From an uncultured Oscillospiraceae bacterium (GTDB lineage Bacteria > Bacillota > Clostridia > Oscillospirales > Acutalibacteraceae): 26,603 nt of DNA. Position 1 is the stretch's first letter. Each line of letters starts with the position of its first letter. The DNA is taken from positions 1 through 26,603 of the forward strand of contig CAJMBP010000017.1 in assembly GCA_905211675.1 (NCBI GenBank), written 5' to 3'. The notes under the pieces were generated by a model, which was not told the DNA's origin, did no database searches, and saw only the letters and a program-made list of their open reading frames with translations. The position numbers were made by a program, and so were the translations under genes. This document shows, one piece after another, positions 1-7,245 of this stretch.

Positions 1-198
1 GCACAGCACCGCTTCATGCCCCCTGTCTGCCGCATTTACGGCAATGTATTTCATAAAAGAGGATTTGCCCGTACCCGGTCCCCCTTTTATAATAAAAGCT
101 CGCCAGCCGTCAAAGCAGTTGTAGCTATCCCCGAAATGCGATACAAAACCTTCGCCCGAATTTGCGCCCAAAAAATATTTTTCAAAAGCTTTATCCAC
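1..198 (-). CDS. P-loop ATPase, N-terminal part only (runs off the left edge)
   Basis: Only the first 66 codons are in the window. The frame starts at a GTG (196-198) about six bases after a GGGGG ribosome binding site. Near residue 39 it reads IIKGGPGTGKSSFMK, a Walker A nucleotide-binding loop, and it stays open to base 1. The opening, with a YFLGANSGEGFVSHF stretch before the loop, resembles a clostridial/bacillar ATPase family of unknown role (the PRK06851 type) that I know only by sequence pattern. No substrate or pathway can be named from this piece. The upstream region is shared, divergently, with the RNase P RNA promoter at 258-286. Confidence 0.7.
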   Translation of the reverse strand, partial: MDKAFEKYFLGANSGEGFVSHFGDSYNCFDGWRAFIIKGGPGTGKSSFMKYIAVNAADRGHEAVLC

Positions 199-257
199 AA
201 AAATGCCCCCGTTTTTGCAAAAATTGTTTTATACATACTATTCCTGTTTTAATTTTT

Positions 258-286
258 TTGACACAGGGCAATTTTTGTGTTAAAAT
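258..286 (+). promoter_or_regulatory. rnpB promoter (sigma-A type)
   Basis: TTGACA at 258-263 and TAAAAT at 281-286 are separated by 17 bases. The predicted start near 293 coincides with the first base of the RNase P P1 helix, which fixes both features. Confidence 0.85.
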
Positions 287-293
287 ACCTGTA

Positions 294-619
294 CGAGTCG
301 GTCACACGGTTGCGCACAGATTTGTGTGAGGAAAGTCCGAGCCCCATAGGGCAGAATAGCAGCTAACGGCTGCCGAGGGTGACCTTAGGGATAGTGCAAC
401 AGAGATATACCGCCGTGCAAACGGTAAGGGTGGAAAGGCGAGGTAAGAGCTCACCTGCCGAATGGAGACATATCGGTACTGTAAACCCTATTCGGAGCAA
501 CGCTGACCGTGGCTATACATTTGCCCGATGTGCCACAAAAAGCGGCTTGAGCATACAGGCGACTGTATGTCGAGATAGATAACCGTGCAAGACAGAACTC
601 GGCTTACAGACCGACTCGC
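294..619 (+). ncRNA. rnpB: RNase P RNA (bacterial, type A-like)
   Basis: This is the catalytic RNA of ribonuclease P, which removes 5' leaders from pre-tRNAs. The ends pair as helix P1: CGAGTCGGTC at 294-303 with GACCGACTCG at 610-619. The conserved 5' core GAGGAAAGTCCGAGC occurs near 328-342. The 3' core CAGAACTCGGCTTACAGA lies at about 593-610. Internal segments typical of the family include GGGTGACC, GATAGTGCAACAGAGA and GGTGGAAAGGCGAGGTAAGAG. The length of about 326 nt is at the short end for bacterial RNase P RNA. Open frames overlapping this stretch have no ribosome binding site and are not genes. Confidence 0.96.
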
Positions 620-660
620 AGGCTTTGTATCCGCAAGGATACAAAGCCTGCTTTATTTAA
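620..660 (+). terminator. rnpB intrinsic terminator
   Basis: A 13-bp perfect stem, AGGCTTTGTATCC (620-632) with GGATACAAAGCCT (637-649), closes a GCAA tetraloop. A T-rich tail (TGCTTTATTT) follows. It begins directly after the RNase P P1 helix. Confidence 0.9.
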
Positions 661-699
661 TGCCTTAAGGGTACATCGCCTTATGAGCGCTGCCTTTTT

Positions 700-906
700 T
701 TAATCGCTGTCCTTTACCCTTCTGTTTTCTTCTTTTGGCAACCCTTGCGCAATTTTAGGAAAATCGTTGTCACTTTCAGCGGTCGGCTGTATTTGGTAGG
801 TGCCGTACTTGTTTATAAGATCGTAAACCGTTTCGGGTTGCGAAACTATACTGTTTACGGCAATTTCTATTTGTATATCTTTATCTTTTCTTTTTTTACC
901 GTCCAT
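700..906 (-). CDS. Small hydrophilic protein of unknown function (68 aa)
   Basis: I do not recognise this gene with certainty. It is supported by a good ribosome binding site (AAGGGTGAT) three to four bases before an ATG at 906 and by a protein-like composition. The N-terminus is lysine-rich (MDGKKRKDKDIQIEIAVNS). A motif-like centre follows (LINKYGTYQIQPTAESDNDF), then KIAQGLPKEE. There is no signal peptide, membrane segment or cysteine. It is encoded alone between rnpB and serS on the opposite strand to both, and diverges from the serS promoter. I believe similar small proteins occur in related Clostridia, but I cannot confirm that here. Confidence 0.6.
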   Translation of the reverse strand: MDGKKRKDKDIQIEIAVNSIVSQPETVYDLINKYGTYQIQPTAESDNDFPKIAQGLPKEENRRVKDSD

Positions 907-951
907 TATATCACCCTTATTATTTTGCCCGAAAAATCATGGTTATTACCT

Positions 952-980
952 TTGACATATAAGAATATATATGATATAAT
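952..980 (+). promoter_or_regulatory. serS promoter, perfect consensus
   Basis: TTGACA (952-957), a 17-base spacer and TATAAT (975-980) match the sigma-A consensus exactly. The predicted start near 987 leaves only about 30 nt before the ATG, so there is no room for a T-box leader of the kind often found ahead of serS in Firmicutes. Confidence 0.9.
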
Positions 981-1015
981 ACAAGGTACGAAATTATCCC
1001 TTGGAGGAATACAAA

Positions 1016-2326
1016 ATGCTGGATATTAAGTTTATATGCGAAAATCCCGAGCTTGTAAAGGAAAACATCAAACGCAAATTTAAAGAAAACAAGCTTCCGC
1101 TTGTTGACGAAGTTATTTCGCTTTATAACGAAAAAAAAGAAATTAACCAACGCGCAAACGAGCTTCGCGCAAACCGCAACAAAATAAGCAAGCAGATAGG
1201 CGTGCTTATGGCGCAGGGTAACCGCGAAGAGGCCGAAAAAACCAAAAAGCTTGTCACCGAGCAGGCGGAGGAATTAAAGGCTTTAGAAGAAAAAGAATCC
1301 GAGCTTGAAACACGTGTGCGTGAAATTCAAATGAAAATTCCGAACATTGTTGACGACAGTGTTCCCGTAGGCCGTGACGACAGCGAAAATGTTGAAGTTA
1401 CACAGTACGGCGAAAAGACCGAGCTTGACTTTGAAATTCCGTACCACACCGACATTATGGCGCTTTTTAACGGCATAGATAAAGAGGCGGCGGGCCGCGT
1501 TGCCGGCGAGGGCTTTTACTACCTTATGGGCGATATTGCCCGACTTCATTCTGCGGTTACTGCTTATGCGCGCGACTTTATGATTGACAAAGGCTTTACC
1601 TATTGCATACCGCCGTTTATGATTAGAAGCAATGTTGTATCGGGCGTTATGAGCTTTGAAGAAATGGACGCCATGATGTATAAGATTGAGGGCGAGGACC
1701 TCTTCCTTATAGGCACATCGGAGCATTCTATGATAGGCAAGTTTATCGATACCATTACACCCGAGGAACAGCTTCCGCTCACCCTTACAAGCTATTCACC
1801 CTGTTTCAGAAAAGAAAAGGGTGCTCACGGCATTGAAGAACGCGGCATTTACCGCATACACCAGTTTGAAAAGCAGGAAATGATTGTTGTTTGCAAGCCC
1901 GAAGACAGCATGGAATGGTTTAACAAAATGTGGAGCTATTCGGTAGAGCTTTTCCGCAGTCTCGACATTCCCGTTCGCACACTCGAATGCTGCACAGGCG
2001 ACCTTGCCGACCTTAAGGTTAAATCTTACGATGTTGAGGCATGGAGCCCCAAGCAGAAAAAGTATTTCGAGGTTTGCTCATGCTCTAATCTCGGCGACGC
2101 ACAGGCGCGCAGACTCGGTATTCGTGTAAAGGGCGCCGACGGCAAAAAGTATCTTGCGCACACACTCAACAATACGGTTGTAGCGCCACCGCGTATGCTT
2201 ATTGCTTTTCTTGAAAACAACCTCGAATTTGACGGAGAATATTACAGCGTTAAAATTCCCAAGGCATTACAGCCTTATATGGGCGGCAAAACCGTGATTA
2301 AGGCTATAAACAAATATAACGGATAA
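1016..2326 (+). CDS. serS: Serine--tRNA ligase
   Basis: This cytoplasmic class II aminoacyl-tRNA synthetase charges tRNA-Ser with serine using ATP. I chose ATG 1016, which gives 436 aa starting MLDIKFICENPELVKENIKRK. GGAGG at 1003-1007 lies eight bases ahead; the in-frame TTG at 1001 would overlap that site. Residues about 1-105 form the usual long helical hairpin that grips the tRNA-Ser long arm (charged and coiled-coil-like). The catalytic core carries TSEHS, the motif 2 region FRKEKGAHGIEERGIYRIHQF, and motif 3 LNNTVVAPPRMLIAFLENN near the C-terminus. CSCSNLGDAQARR lies in the active-site domain. The length is normal for the family. The sortase gene follows 9 bases later with no terminator between, so the two are probably co-transcribed. 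Confidence 0.97.
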   Translation: MLDIKFICENPELVKENIKRKFKENKLPLVDEVISLYNEKKEINQRANELRANRNKISKQIGVLMAQGNREEAEKTKKLVTEQAEELKALEEKESELETRVREIQMKIPNIVDDSVPVGRDDSENVEVTQYGEKTELDFEIPYHTDIMALFNGIDKEAAGRVAGEGFYYLMGDIARLHSAVTAYARDFMIDKGFTYCIPPFMIRSNVVSGVMSFEEMDAMMYKIEGEDLFLIGTSEHSMIGKFIDTITPEEQLPLTLTSYSPCFRKEKGAHGIEERGIYRIHQFEKQEMIVVCKPEDSMEWFNKMWSYSVELFRSLDIPVRTLECCTGDLADLKVKSYDVEAWSPKQKKYFEVCSCSNLGDAQARRLGIRVKGADGKKYLAHTLNNTVVAPPRMLIAFLENNLEFDGEYYSVKIPKALQPYMGGKTVIKAINKYNG

Positions 2327-2335
2327 GGTGATTTT

Positions 2336-3139
2336 ATGGAAGACTATAATCCCAAACATTATGCCCCGCAAAACGCGTCGGGCAAAAAAGGCTCAAATAA
2401 AATTGTATTGTATATTACCGTAGCAATAGCCGCCGCTTTGCTGCTTGTCGCAATTATTATGCTTTGCGTGCAGTTTTTAGGCGGAAGAGAAAGCTTTGAA
2501 AGCTACAAAAACACTTCGGATGTATCCTCGTCGGTTTTGCCTGCAAACCCCATAAATTTTGATGCCATTAAGCAGGAAAACCCCGATGTTTGCGCATGGA
2601 TTCAGGTTGACGGCATCGAAGTTATAGACTACCCCATTATGCAAAGCGCGCCCGAAGCAGACGACAACTATTATCTTGACCACGATATAAACGGAGATTC
2701 AAAGCGGGCGGGTTCAATTTATATTCAAAAGCTTAACAGCAAAGATTTTGATGACCCGAACACCCTTATTTACGGTCACAATATGTTAAACGGCACCATG
2801 TTCGGTCAGCTTAAAAAGTTCAAAAACAAAGAATTTTTCAACCAAAACCGCAACATCTATATTTACACGCCCGGTCATATTTTCAGATATGAGATAATTT
2901 CGGCCTTTGTATATGATGACCGTCATATAATGAACTCGTTTAACTTTGACCTTGAGACTTCAAGGATGCAGTTCTTTGATGAGTGCACAAGCCCCAAATC
3001 GCTTACAAAGCAGGTTATAGAGGGCGCCGAGCTTACGGTCGATGACAAGATTATTACACTCAGCACCTGCACCTCAAACAAGACAGAGCGTTATTTGGTA
3101 GTCGGCAAGCTGATAAGTGACACAAAAACCGCAAACTGA
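2336..3139 (+). CDS. srtB: Class B sortase (267 aa)
   Basis: Sortases are membrane-anchored cysteine transpeptidases that attach surface proteins to the cell wall. Residues 1-22 are cytoplasmic and positively charged; residues about 23-48 are a single hydrophobic anchor with no cleavage site. The extracytoplasmic catalytic domain shows the three expected active-site residues: His148 in LIYGHNM, Cys245 in ITLSTC and Arg252 in NKTERYLVVGKL. YYLDHDINGDSKRAGSIYI near 112-130 is typical of class B. The ribosome binding site AAGGTGAT lies just ahead of ATG 2336. It sits 9 bases after serS, and no substrate with an LPxTG-like sorting signal is visible in the window. The exact sub-family (housekeeping, heme-related or pilus) cannot be told. 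Confidence 0.9.
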   Translation: MEDYNPKHYAPQNASGKKGSNKIVLYITVAIAAALLLVAIIMLCVQFLGGRESFESYKNTSDVSSSVLPANPINFDAIKQENPDVCAWIQVDGIEVIDYPIMQSAPEADDNYYLDHDINGDSKRAGSIYIQKLNSKDFDDPNTLIYGHNMLNGTMFGQLKKFKNKEFFNQNRNIYIYTPGHIFRYEIISAFVYDDRHIMNSFNFDLETSRMQFFDECTSPKSLTKQVIEGAELTVDDKIITLSTCTSNKTERYLVVGKLISDTKTAN

Positions 3140-3145
3140 CAACAT

Positions 3146-3186
3146 CAAAAAAGCTATGCAGATTTTTCCGCATAGCTTTTTAAATT
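3146..3186 (+). terminator. Terminator after srtB
   Basis: AAAAAGCTATGC (3148-3159) pairs with GCATAGCTTTTT (3170-3181) around a 10-base loop. The T-run is part of the descending arm. It lies just past the sortase stop codon. Confidence 0.8.
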
Positions 3187-3221
3187 GGGTTTTTACTTAC
3201 AGTATAATGTATTTGGTGATA

Positions 3222-3413
3222 AAAAATTCGATTGTTTCAAAATTTGTAAGCACCTTCAAAAGATTTTGCAACAAAGAATATGAACATAATATTTGGCAAT
3301 CAAGATATTATGACCACATCATTCGTAACCGAAACGATTACAACGAGATATGGAAATATATTGAAAACAACCCTCAAAAATTGTTGTTAACTGGCAAAAC
3401 ACAAAACGATTAA
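3222..3413 (+). pseudogene. C-terminal remnant of a REP-associated (IS200-like) tyrosine transposase
   Basis: The frame ending at 3413 reads FVSTFKRFCNKEY, then NIWQSRYYDHIIRNRNDY and WKYIENNPQK. This is the characteristic C-terminal signature of RAYT/Y1 transposases (family pattern: WQ-x-FYDHIIR-x-EDY ... YI-x-NP-x-W). The expected tryptophan after NP is a leucine here, TTG in place of TGG. The N-terminal half, with the HUH metal-binding histidines, is absent: upstream the frame runs into the srtB terminator and 3' end. No ribosome binding site or credible start exists for the piece. Its stop overlaps the end of the convergent mntP gene by a few bases. It is a decayed fragment, probably inactive. 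Confidence 0.75.
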
Positions 3414-3991
3414 AATATACCCGTCACAAATATTTCGACACCGATTATTATAAGCACAATTCCGCCGAAAATCTGCGCTTTGTTTGAAAGCACGGTGCCG
3501 AATTTTTTGCCTATAAATACGCCGAACACGCATATCACAAAGGTTACAGCCGCGATTATAAGTGCCGCAGCTATTGCCGCCTGCCAGTTATATTCGGCGA
3601 TAACAAAGCCTTCTGACAAAGCGTCTATAGATGTTGCAATGCCCTGCACCAGCAACGCGCCGAAGCCCACGCCTGCGGTTTCATCGTTATCTTGATTTTT
3701 AATACCCTCTATCAGCATTTTACCGCCTATGTAAAGCAAAAGCGCAAATGCTATCCACGGAATGAATTTTTCAAACACTTTGAAATACTGAACTACCGTA
3801 TGCACGCACACCCAACCGATAAGCGGCATAAGCGCCTGAAATCCACCAAAAACCCCTGCAATTAAAAGCATTTTGCGGGCTTTCATATCGGGCTCATTCA
3901 GACCGTTTGCCATAGACACCGAAAATGCGTCCATAGCAAGACCTACACCCATCATAATACTGGTAATTACAAATGAAATATTAAAGCTCAT
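3410..3991 (-). CDS. mntP: Manganese efflux pump MntP
   Basis: This is a small integral membrane exporter of Mn2+ (formerly DUF204). It is 193 aa, close to the usual 185-195, with six predicted membrane helices. The two family signatures are visible: GLAMDAFSVSMANG at about 17-30, with acidic Asp21, and ATSIDALSEGFVI in the second half, with a second membrane aspartate. The start is ATG 3991, preceded by GGGGGAA nine bases upstream. MntP genes in Firmicutes are often controlled by a yybP-ykoY manganese riboswitch; I do not find that motif here, but the leader does contain a terminator-like hairpin (4034-4060). Confidence 0.93.
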   Translation of the reverse strand: MSFNISFVITSIMMGVGLAMDAFSVSMANGLNEPDMKARKMLLIAGVFGGFQALMPLIGWVCVHTVVQYFKVFEKFIPWIAFALLLYIGGKMLIEGIKNQDNDETAGVGFGALLVQGIATSIDALSEGFVIAEYNWQAAIAAALIIAAVTFVICVFGVFIGKKFGTVLSNKAQIFGGIVLIIIGVEIFVTGIF

Positions 3992-4033
3992 TTAATAAAT
4001 TCCCCCATGGAACCTAACTTTTAAAATAAAAAT

Positions 4034-4064
4034 GCCTCTAAGCAAAACTATGCCTGAGGCGTTT
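4034..4064 (-). terminator. Terminator-like hairpin in the mntP leader / after relQ
   Basis: GCCTC at 4034-4038 pairs with GAGGC at 4056-4060, with three further inner pairs (GCA/TGC). On the minus strand ATTTTTATTTT follows; on the plus strand GTTTTTTATA follows, so the hairpin is T-tailed both ways. It lies downstream of the predicted mntP transcription start (about 4076). It can end relQ transcripts and may also attenuate mntP. Confidence 0.55.
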
Positions 4065-4082
4065 TTTATATTCGGCTAAACA

Positions 4083-4111
4083 ACTATATCATACACTGCG
4101 TAAAATGTCAA
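4083..4111 (-). promoter_or_regulatory. Predicted mntP promoter
   Basis: On the minus strand TTGACA (4106-4111), 17 bases, then TATAGT (4083-4088). The promoter begins 17 bases past the relQ stop codon and reads toward mntP. Confidence 0.75.
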
Positions 4112-4127
4112 CTTGAAAGTCTTAACG

Positions 4128-4856
4128 CTAACCGTTTTCTATAATGTTTCGTACATTTTGCATTTTAAGGTCAAGCTGTGCGCTCATTTCGGCACACTGT
4201 GAAAGCTCAGATGAAGTCAATTCGCATATATCCTGCGGTAAATCCTTTTTATAACGCAATCTGTGTTCAAGATTTGCCCAAAACTCCATGGCAATGGTGC
4301 GAAGCTGAACTTCAACCCTCATAAGTCTTTTTTCGTTTTGCAAAAATATCGGCACTTCGACCACCAAATGCAAACTGCGATAACCGTTTTCTTTGGGATT
4401 TTTTATGTAGTCCTTGCGTTCAATAAGGGTTATGTCATCTTGGCTCAAAAGACAGTCGGCAAGCATATAAATATCATCAATAAAAGAACAAATTACTCTG
4501 ATGCCCGCAATATCGTTAAGCTCGTTTTCAATGTTTTCACAGTTCATTGCAAGACCCTTGCGCGACAGCTTTTCTTTTATGCTTTCGGGCGACTTTATCC
4601 GTGTTTTTATTGTTTCTATCGGGTTGCGCTCGTGCTGAAGCGAAAACTGCTCGTTAAGCACGCGAAATTTTGTTTCTACCTCTAAAAGTGCGCACTGATA
4701 ACACGACATGAGCGATTTCAATCTTTCAAGATTTGCCTGCATTTCTTCTATAGAATTTTTCTTAAAAAACTTTACTATTTTTTGAGCCGTTAAAAAAGCC
4801 GCTGCGCCCTGACGGGTACCGTTTACCATTGAATTAAAATTATCCTTTTTATCCAT
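4128..4856 (-). CDS. Small alarmone synthetase, GTP pyrophosphokinase family (RelQ/YjbM-like)
   Basis: It is predicted to make (p)ppGpp by transferring pyrophosphate from ATP to GDP or GTP, a stress and starvation signal. At 242 aa it has the RelA/SpoT synthetase domain only (about residues 60-205), with no HD hydrolase, TGS or ACT domain. Visible family motifs are RIKSPESIKEKL (85-96), NDIAGIRVICSF (114-125), KNPKENGYRSLHL (152-164) and VEVQLRTIAMEFWANLEH (181-198). The last contains the conserved EVQLRT strand and the Glu of the acceptor site. An N-terminal stretch of about 55 residues is longer than in RelQ of Bacillus and is predicted helical. It is monocistronic with its own promoter. 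Confidence 0.88.
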   Translation of the reverse strand: MDKKDNFNSMVNGTRQGAAAFLTAQKIVKFFKKNSIEEMQANLERLKSLMSCYQCALLEVETKFRVLNEQFSLQHERNPIETIKTRIKSPESIKEKLSRKGLAMNCENIENELNDIAGIRVICSFIDDIYMLADCLLSQDDITLIERKDYIKNPKENGYRSLHLVVEVPIFLQNEKRLMRVEVQLRTIAMEFWANLEHRLRYKKDLPQDICELTSSELSQCAEMSAQLDLKMQNVRNIIENG

Positions 4857-4885
4857 AAATATCTCCCTTTGATTTTTACGCCTTT

Positions 4886-4914
4886 ATTTTATCATTTTAA
4901 AGGATGTATTTCAA
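4886..4914 (-). promoter_or_regulatory. Predicted promoter of the alarmone synthetase gene
   Basis: Minus strand TTGAAA (4909-4914), 17 bases, TAAAAT (4886-4891). The GGGAGA ribosome binding site follows shortly before ATG 4856. Confidence 0.65.
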
Positions 4915-4954
4915 TCAAATTTCCGTTACCTATAATTTAACAATTTATAAACAA

Positions 4955-4988
4955 GTCAACCTGCCCCGATCTTTAGGACAGGTTGTTC
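4955..4988 (-). terminator. Weak hairpin after metA
   Basis: CAACCTG (4957-4963) pairs with CAGGTTG (4979-4985), with additional CC/GG pairs inside. It follows the metA stop codon; the minus-strand tail (ACTTGTTTATAAATT) is only moderately T-rich, so termination may be partial. Confidence 0.5.
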
Positions 4989-4992
4989 TCGC

Positions 4993-5916
4993 TTATGAAT
5001 TATGAATTTCTTTTATATCATACGGGGTTGTTTGATAAACAAAATAATTAAGCCAATTGCTGTAAAGCAGATTTGCGTGCGAACGCCATGTTACAATAGG
5101 CTCGTTTTCGGGGTTGTCATCGGGGAAGTAGTTTTCAGGTATGTTTATCGGAAGCCCCGCCGCCTTATCGCGCAGATATTCATTTTTTAACGTGTCGGCG
5201 TCATATTCGCTGTGACCTGTTATAAATATCTGCCGACCGCCGTCGGTTGCCACGGCGTAGATTCCGCAACGCTCGCTCGACGACAAAATTTTAAGCTCGG
5301 GCACTGCCGCAACATCTTCGTATCTTACGGTAGTATGCCGTGATTGCGGCACCATAAACACATCGTCAAAGCCGCGAAAGAGTATTGACCTTTTATAATC
5401 AACCTTATGCGGAAAAATGCCGAACAGTTTTTCGGAAATAGGATATTTATTTATTCCAAAATGGTAATAAAGCCCCGCCTGTGCGCCCCAGCATATATGG
5501 AAAGTACTGTGAACATGGGTTTTTGTCCACTCCATTATTTCGCAAAGCTCATCCCAATACTCCACCTGCTCAAAAGGCATTTGCTCTACCGGTGCGCCTG
5601 TAATAATCATACCGTCAAAATAATCGTTTTTCACATCCTCAAAGGTTTTGTAAAATGCGAACAAATGCTCTGACGAGGTGTTTTTTGAAATATGACTTTT
5701 AGTGTGTATAAATTCAAAATCTACCTGCAACGGTGAGTTGCCGAGCAGTCGTGACAACTGCGTTTCGGTTTCAATCTTTTTAGGCATAAGATTGAGCAGT
5801 AATATTTTAAGCGGGCGAATATCCTGTGTAATGGCGCGTGTTTCGGTCATTACAAAAATATTTTCATCGTTTAAAGTTTTTACCGCAGGTAAGTCGTTAG
5901 GTATTTTAATTGGCAT
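4993..5916 (-). CDS. metAA: Homoserine O-acetyltransferase (MetA family)
   Basis: It acylates L-homoserine, the first committed step of methionine synthesis. At 307 aa it has the glutamine-amidotransferase-like fold of MetA. Catalytic residues are in place: Cys142 in HICWGAQAGLYYHFG, and His235 and Glu237 in ITGHSEYDADT. Family knowledge says residue 111 decides the acyl donor: Gly for succinyl-CoA (E. coli), Glu for acetyl-CoA (Bacillus cereus). Here TGAPVEQ puts Glu at 111, so acetyl-CoA is predicted. That fits the next gene, an O-acetylhomoserine sulfhydrylase. It is the last gene of the metK-metY-metA operon, 21 bases after metY, with GAGGAG before ATG 5916. Confidence 0.94.
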   Translation of the reverse strand: MPIKIPNDLPAVKTLNDENIFVMTETRAITQDIRPLKILLLNLMPKKIETETQLSRLLGNSPLQVDFEFIHTKSHISKNTSSEHLFAFYKTFEDVKNDYFDGMIITGAPVEQMPFEQVEYWDELCEIMEWTKTHVHSTFHICWGAQAGLYYHFGINKYPISEKLFGIFPHKVDYKRSILFRGFDDVFMVPQSRHTTVRYEDVAAVPELKILSSSERCGIYAVATDGGRQIFITGHSEYDADTLKNEYLRDKAAGLPINIPENYFPDDNPENEPIVTWRSHANLLYSNWLNYFVYQTTPYDIKEIHNS

Positions 5917-5937
5917 CTTATGCTCCTCTTAACTTGA

Positions 5938-7221
5938 TTAAATGTTATCCAAAGCCTGTTTAATGTCGGCTATAAGGTCGTCGGCATTTTCAATTCCGCA
6001 TGAAAAACGAACTAAATCTGCCGATATTCCTGCCGCCTCAAGCTCTTGGTCGTTCATCTGGCGGTGGGTTGCGCTTGCGGGGTGCAAGCAGCAGCTGCGT
6101 GCGTCGGCAACGTGGGTTTCGATAGCGGCAAGCTTTAAGTTTTTCATAAAGCTTTCAGCCGCCTTTCTGCCGCCCTTTACGCCGAAGCTTACTACGCCGC
6201 AGCTGCCGTCAGGCAGATATTTTTGAGCGAGTTCATAGCATTTATCACCCTCAAGACTTGGATATGTTACCCATGCTATGCGGTCATCATTTTTAAGAAA
6301 TTTTGCCACAGCCATACCGTTTTCGCAATGCTTTTTCACACGAAGGTGCAGGCTCTCAAGCCCTAAATTTAAAATAAAAGCGTTTTGCGGCGACTGAATA
6401 GAACCGAAATCGCGCATAAGCTGGGCGGTAGCCTTGGTTATATAAGCACCCTCAAGTCCGAAACGCTCGGTGTATGTAACACCGTGGTAGCTTTCATCGG
6501 GTGTGCAAAGACCCGGGAATTTATCGGGGTATTTTGTCCAGTCAAAATTGCCGCTGTCAACAATACAGCCGCCGACGCCTGCACCGTGACCGTCCATATA
6601 TTTTGTGGTGGAGTGGGTTACAATGTCTGCACCCCACTCAAACGGGCGGCAGTTTATAGGGGTTGCAAAGGTGTTGTCAATAATAAGCGGTACGCCATGC
6701 GCGTGCGCCGCCTTTGCAAACCGCTCTATATCAAGCACAACAAGCGCAGGGTTTGCAATGGTTTCGCCGAACACAGCCTTGGTGTTGGGGCGGAATGCCG
6801 CCTCTAATTCTTCATCAGAGCAATCGGGCGAAACAAAGGTAAAATCTATGCCCATACGCTTCATAGTAACGGCAAAAAGGTTGTATGTGCCGCCGTAAAT
6901 TGTAGAAGAAGACACAATGTGGTCGCCGCAGGAAGCAATATTAAACACCGAATAAAACGATGCCGCCTGACCGCTTGAAGTAAGCATTGCGGCTGTGCCG
7001 CCCTCCATCTCGCATATTTTTGCGGCTACGCTGTCGTTGGTAGGGTTTTGCAAACGGGTGTAAAAATAGCCCGAAGCCTCAAGGTCAAAAAGCTTGCCCA
7101 TATCTTCACTTGTGGCATATTTAAAGGTTGTGCTTTGCACAATGGGTATTTGACGCGGCTCGCCGTTGCCGGGGGTGTAGCCGCCCTGAACACATTTTGT
7201 TTCTATATTGTAATTGCTCAT
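5938..7221 (-). CDS. metY: O-acetylhomoserine aminocarboxypropyltransferase (sulfhydrylase)
   Basis: This PLP enzyme of the Cys/Met metabolism family converts O-acetylhomoserine plus sulfide (or methanethiol) to homocysteine (or methionine). It is 427 aa, normal for MetY. The PLP lysine is Lys207 in VTHSTTKYMDGHG, preceded by the cofactor Asp in LIIDNTFATP (about 179-188). SGYFYTRLQNPT (50-61) and TSSGQAASFYSVF (81-93) are typical N-terminal motifs. A typical MetY insertion rich in DWTKYPDKFPG and YHGVTYTE is present, and separates it from shorter cystathionine enzymes. AAGGAG precedes ATG 7221. It lies between metK (24 bases upstream) and metA, so direct sulfhydrylation is the predicted route in this organism. 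Confidence 0.95.
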   Translation of the reverse strand: MSNYNIETKCVQGGYTPGNGEPRQIPIVQSTTFKYATSEDMGKLFDLEASGYFYTRLQNPTNDSVAAKICEMEGGTAAMLTSSGQAASFYSVFNIASCGDHIVSSSTIYGGTYNLFAVTMKRMGIDFTFVSPDCSDEELEAAFRPNTKAVFGETIANPALVVLDIERFAKAAHAHGVPLIIDNTFATPINCRPFEWGADIVTHSTTKYMDGHGAGVGGCIVDSGNFDWTKYPDKFPGLCTPDESYHGVTYTERFGLEGAYITKATAQLMRDFGSIQSPQNAFILNLGLESLHLRVKKHCENGMAVAKFLKNDDRIAWVTYPSLEGDKCYELAQKYLPDGSCGVVSFGVKGGRKAAESFMKNLKLAAIETHVADARSCCLHPASATHRQMNDQELEAAGISADLVRFSCGIENADDLIADIKQALDNI

Positions 7222-7245
7222 TTTGTTGCTCCTTAATCTATTATA

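Noticed and set aside
16..252. Plus-strand open frame at the left edge
   Set aside because: It is the antisense of the P-loop ATPase, whose Walker A motif and start are on the minus strand.
379..582. Open frame inside the RNase P RNA gene
   Set aside because: It lies wholly within a well-supported structural RNA and has no ribosome binding site.
907..1015. T-box leader for serS
   Set aside because: The perfect promoter leaves only about 30 nt before the start codon, and no specifier loop or T-box motif is present.
3117..3221. Upstream extension of the transposase-like frame to 3117
   Set aside because: It overlaps the srtB 3' end and its terminator, and this part shows no transposase similarity.
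3992..4127. yybP-ykoY manganese riboswitch ahead of mntP
   Set aside because: The conserved aptamer motifs are not found and the leader is too short.
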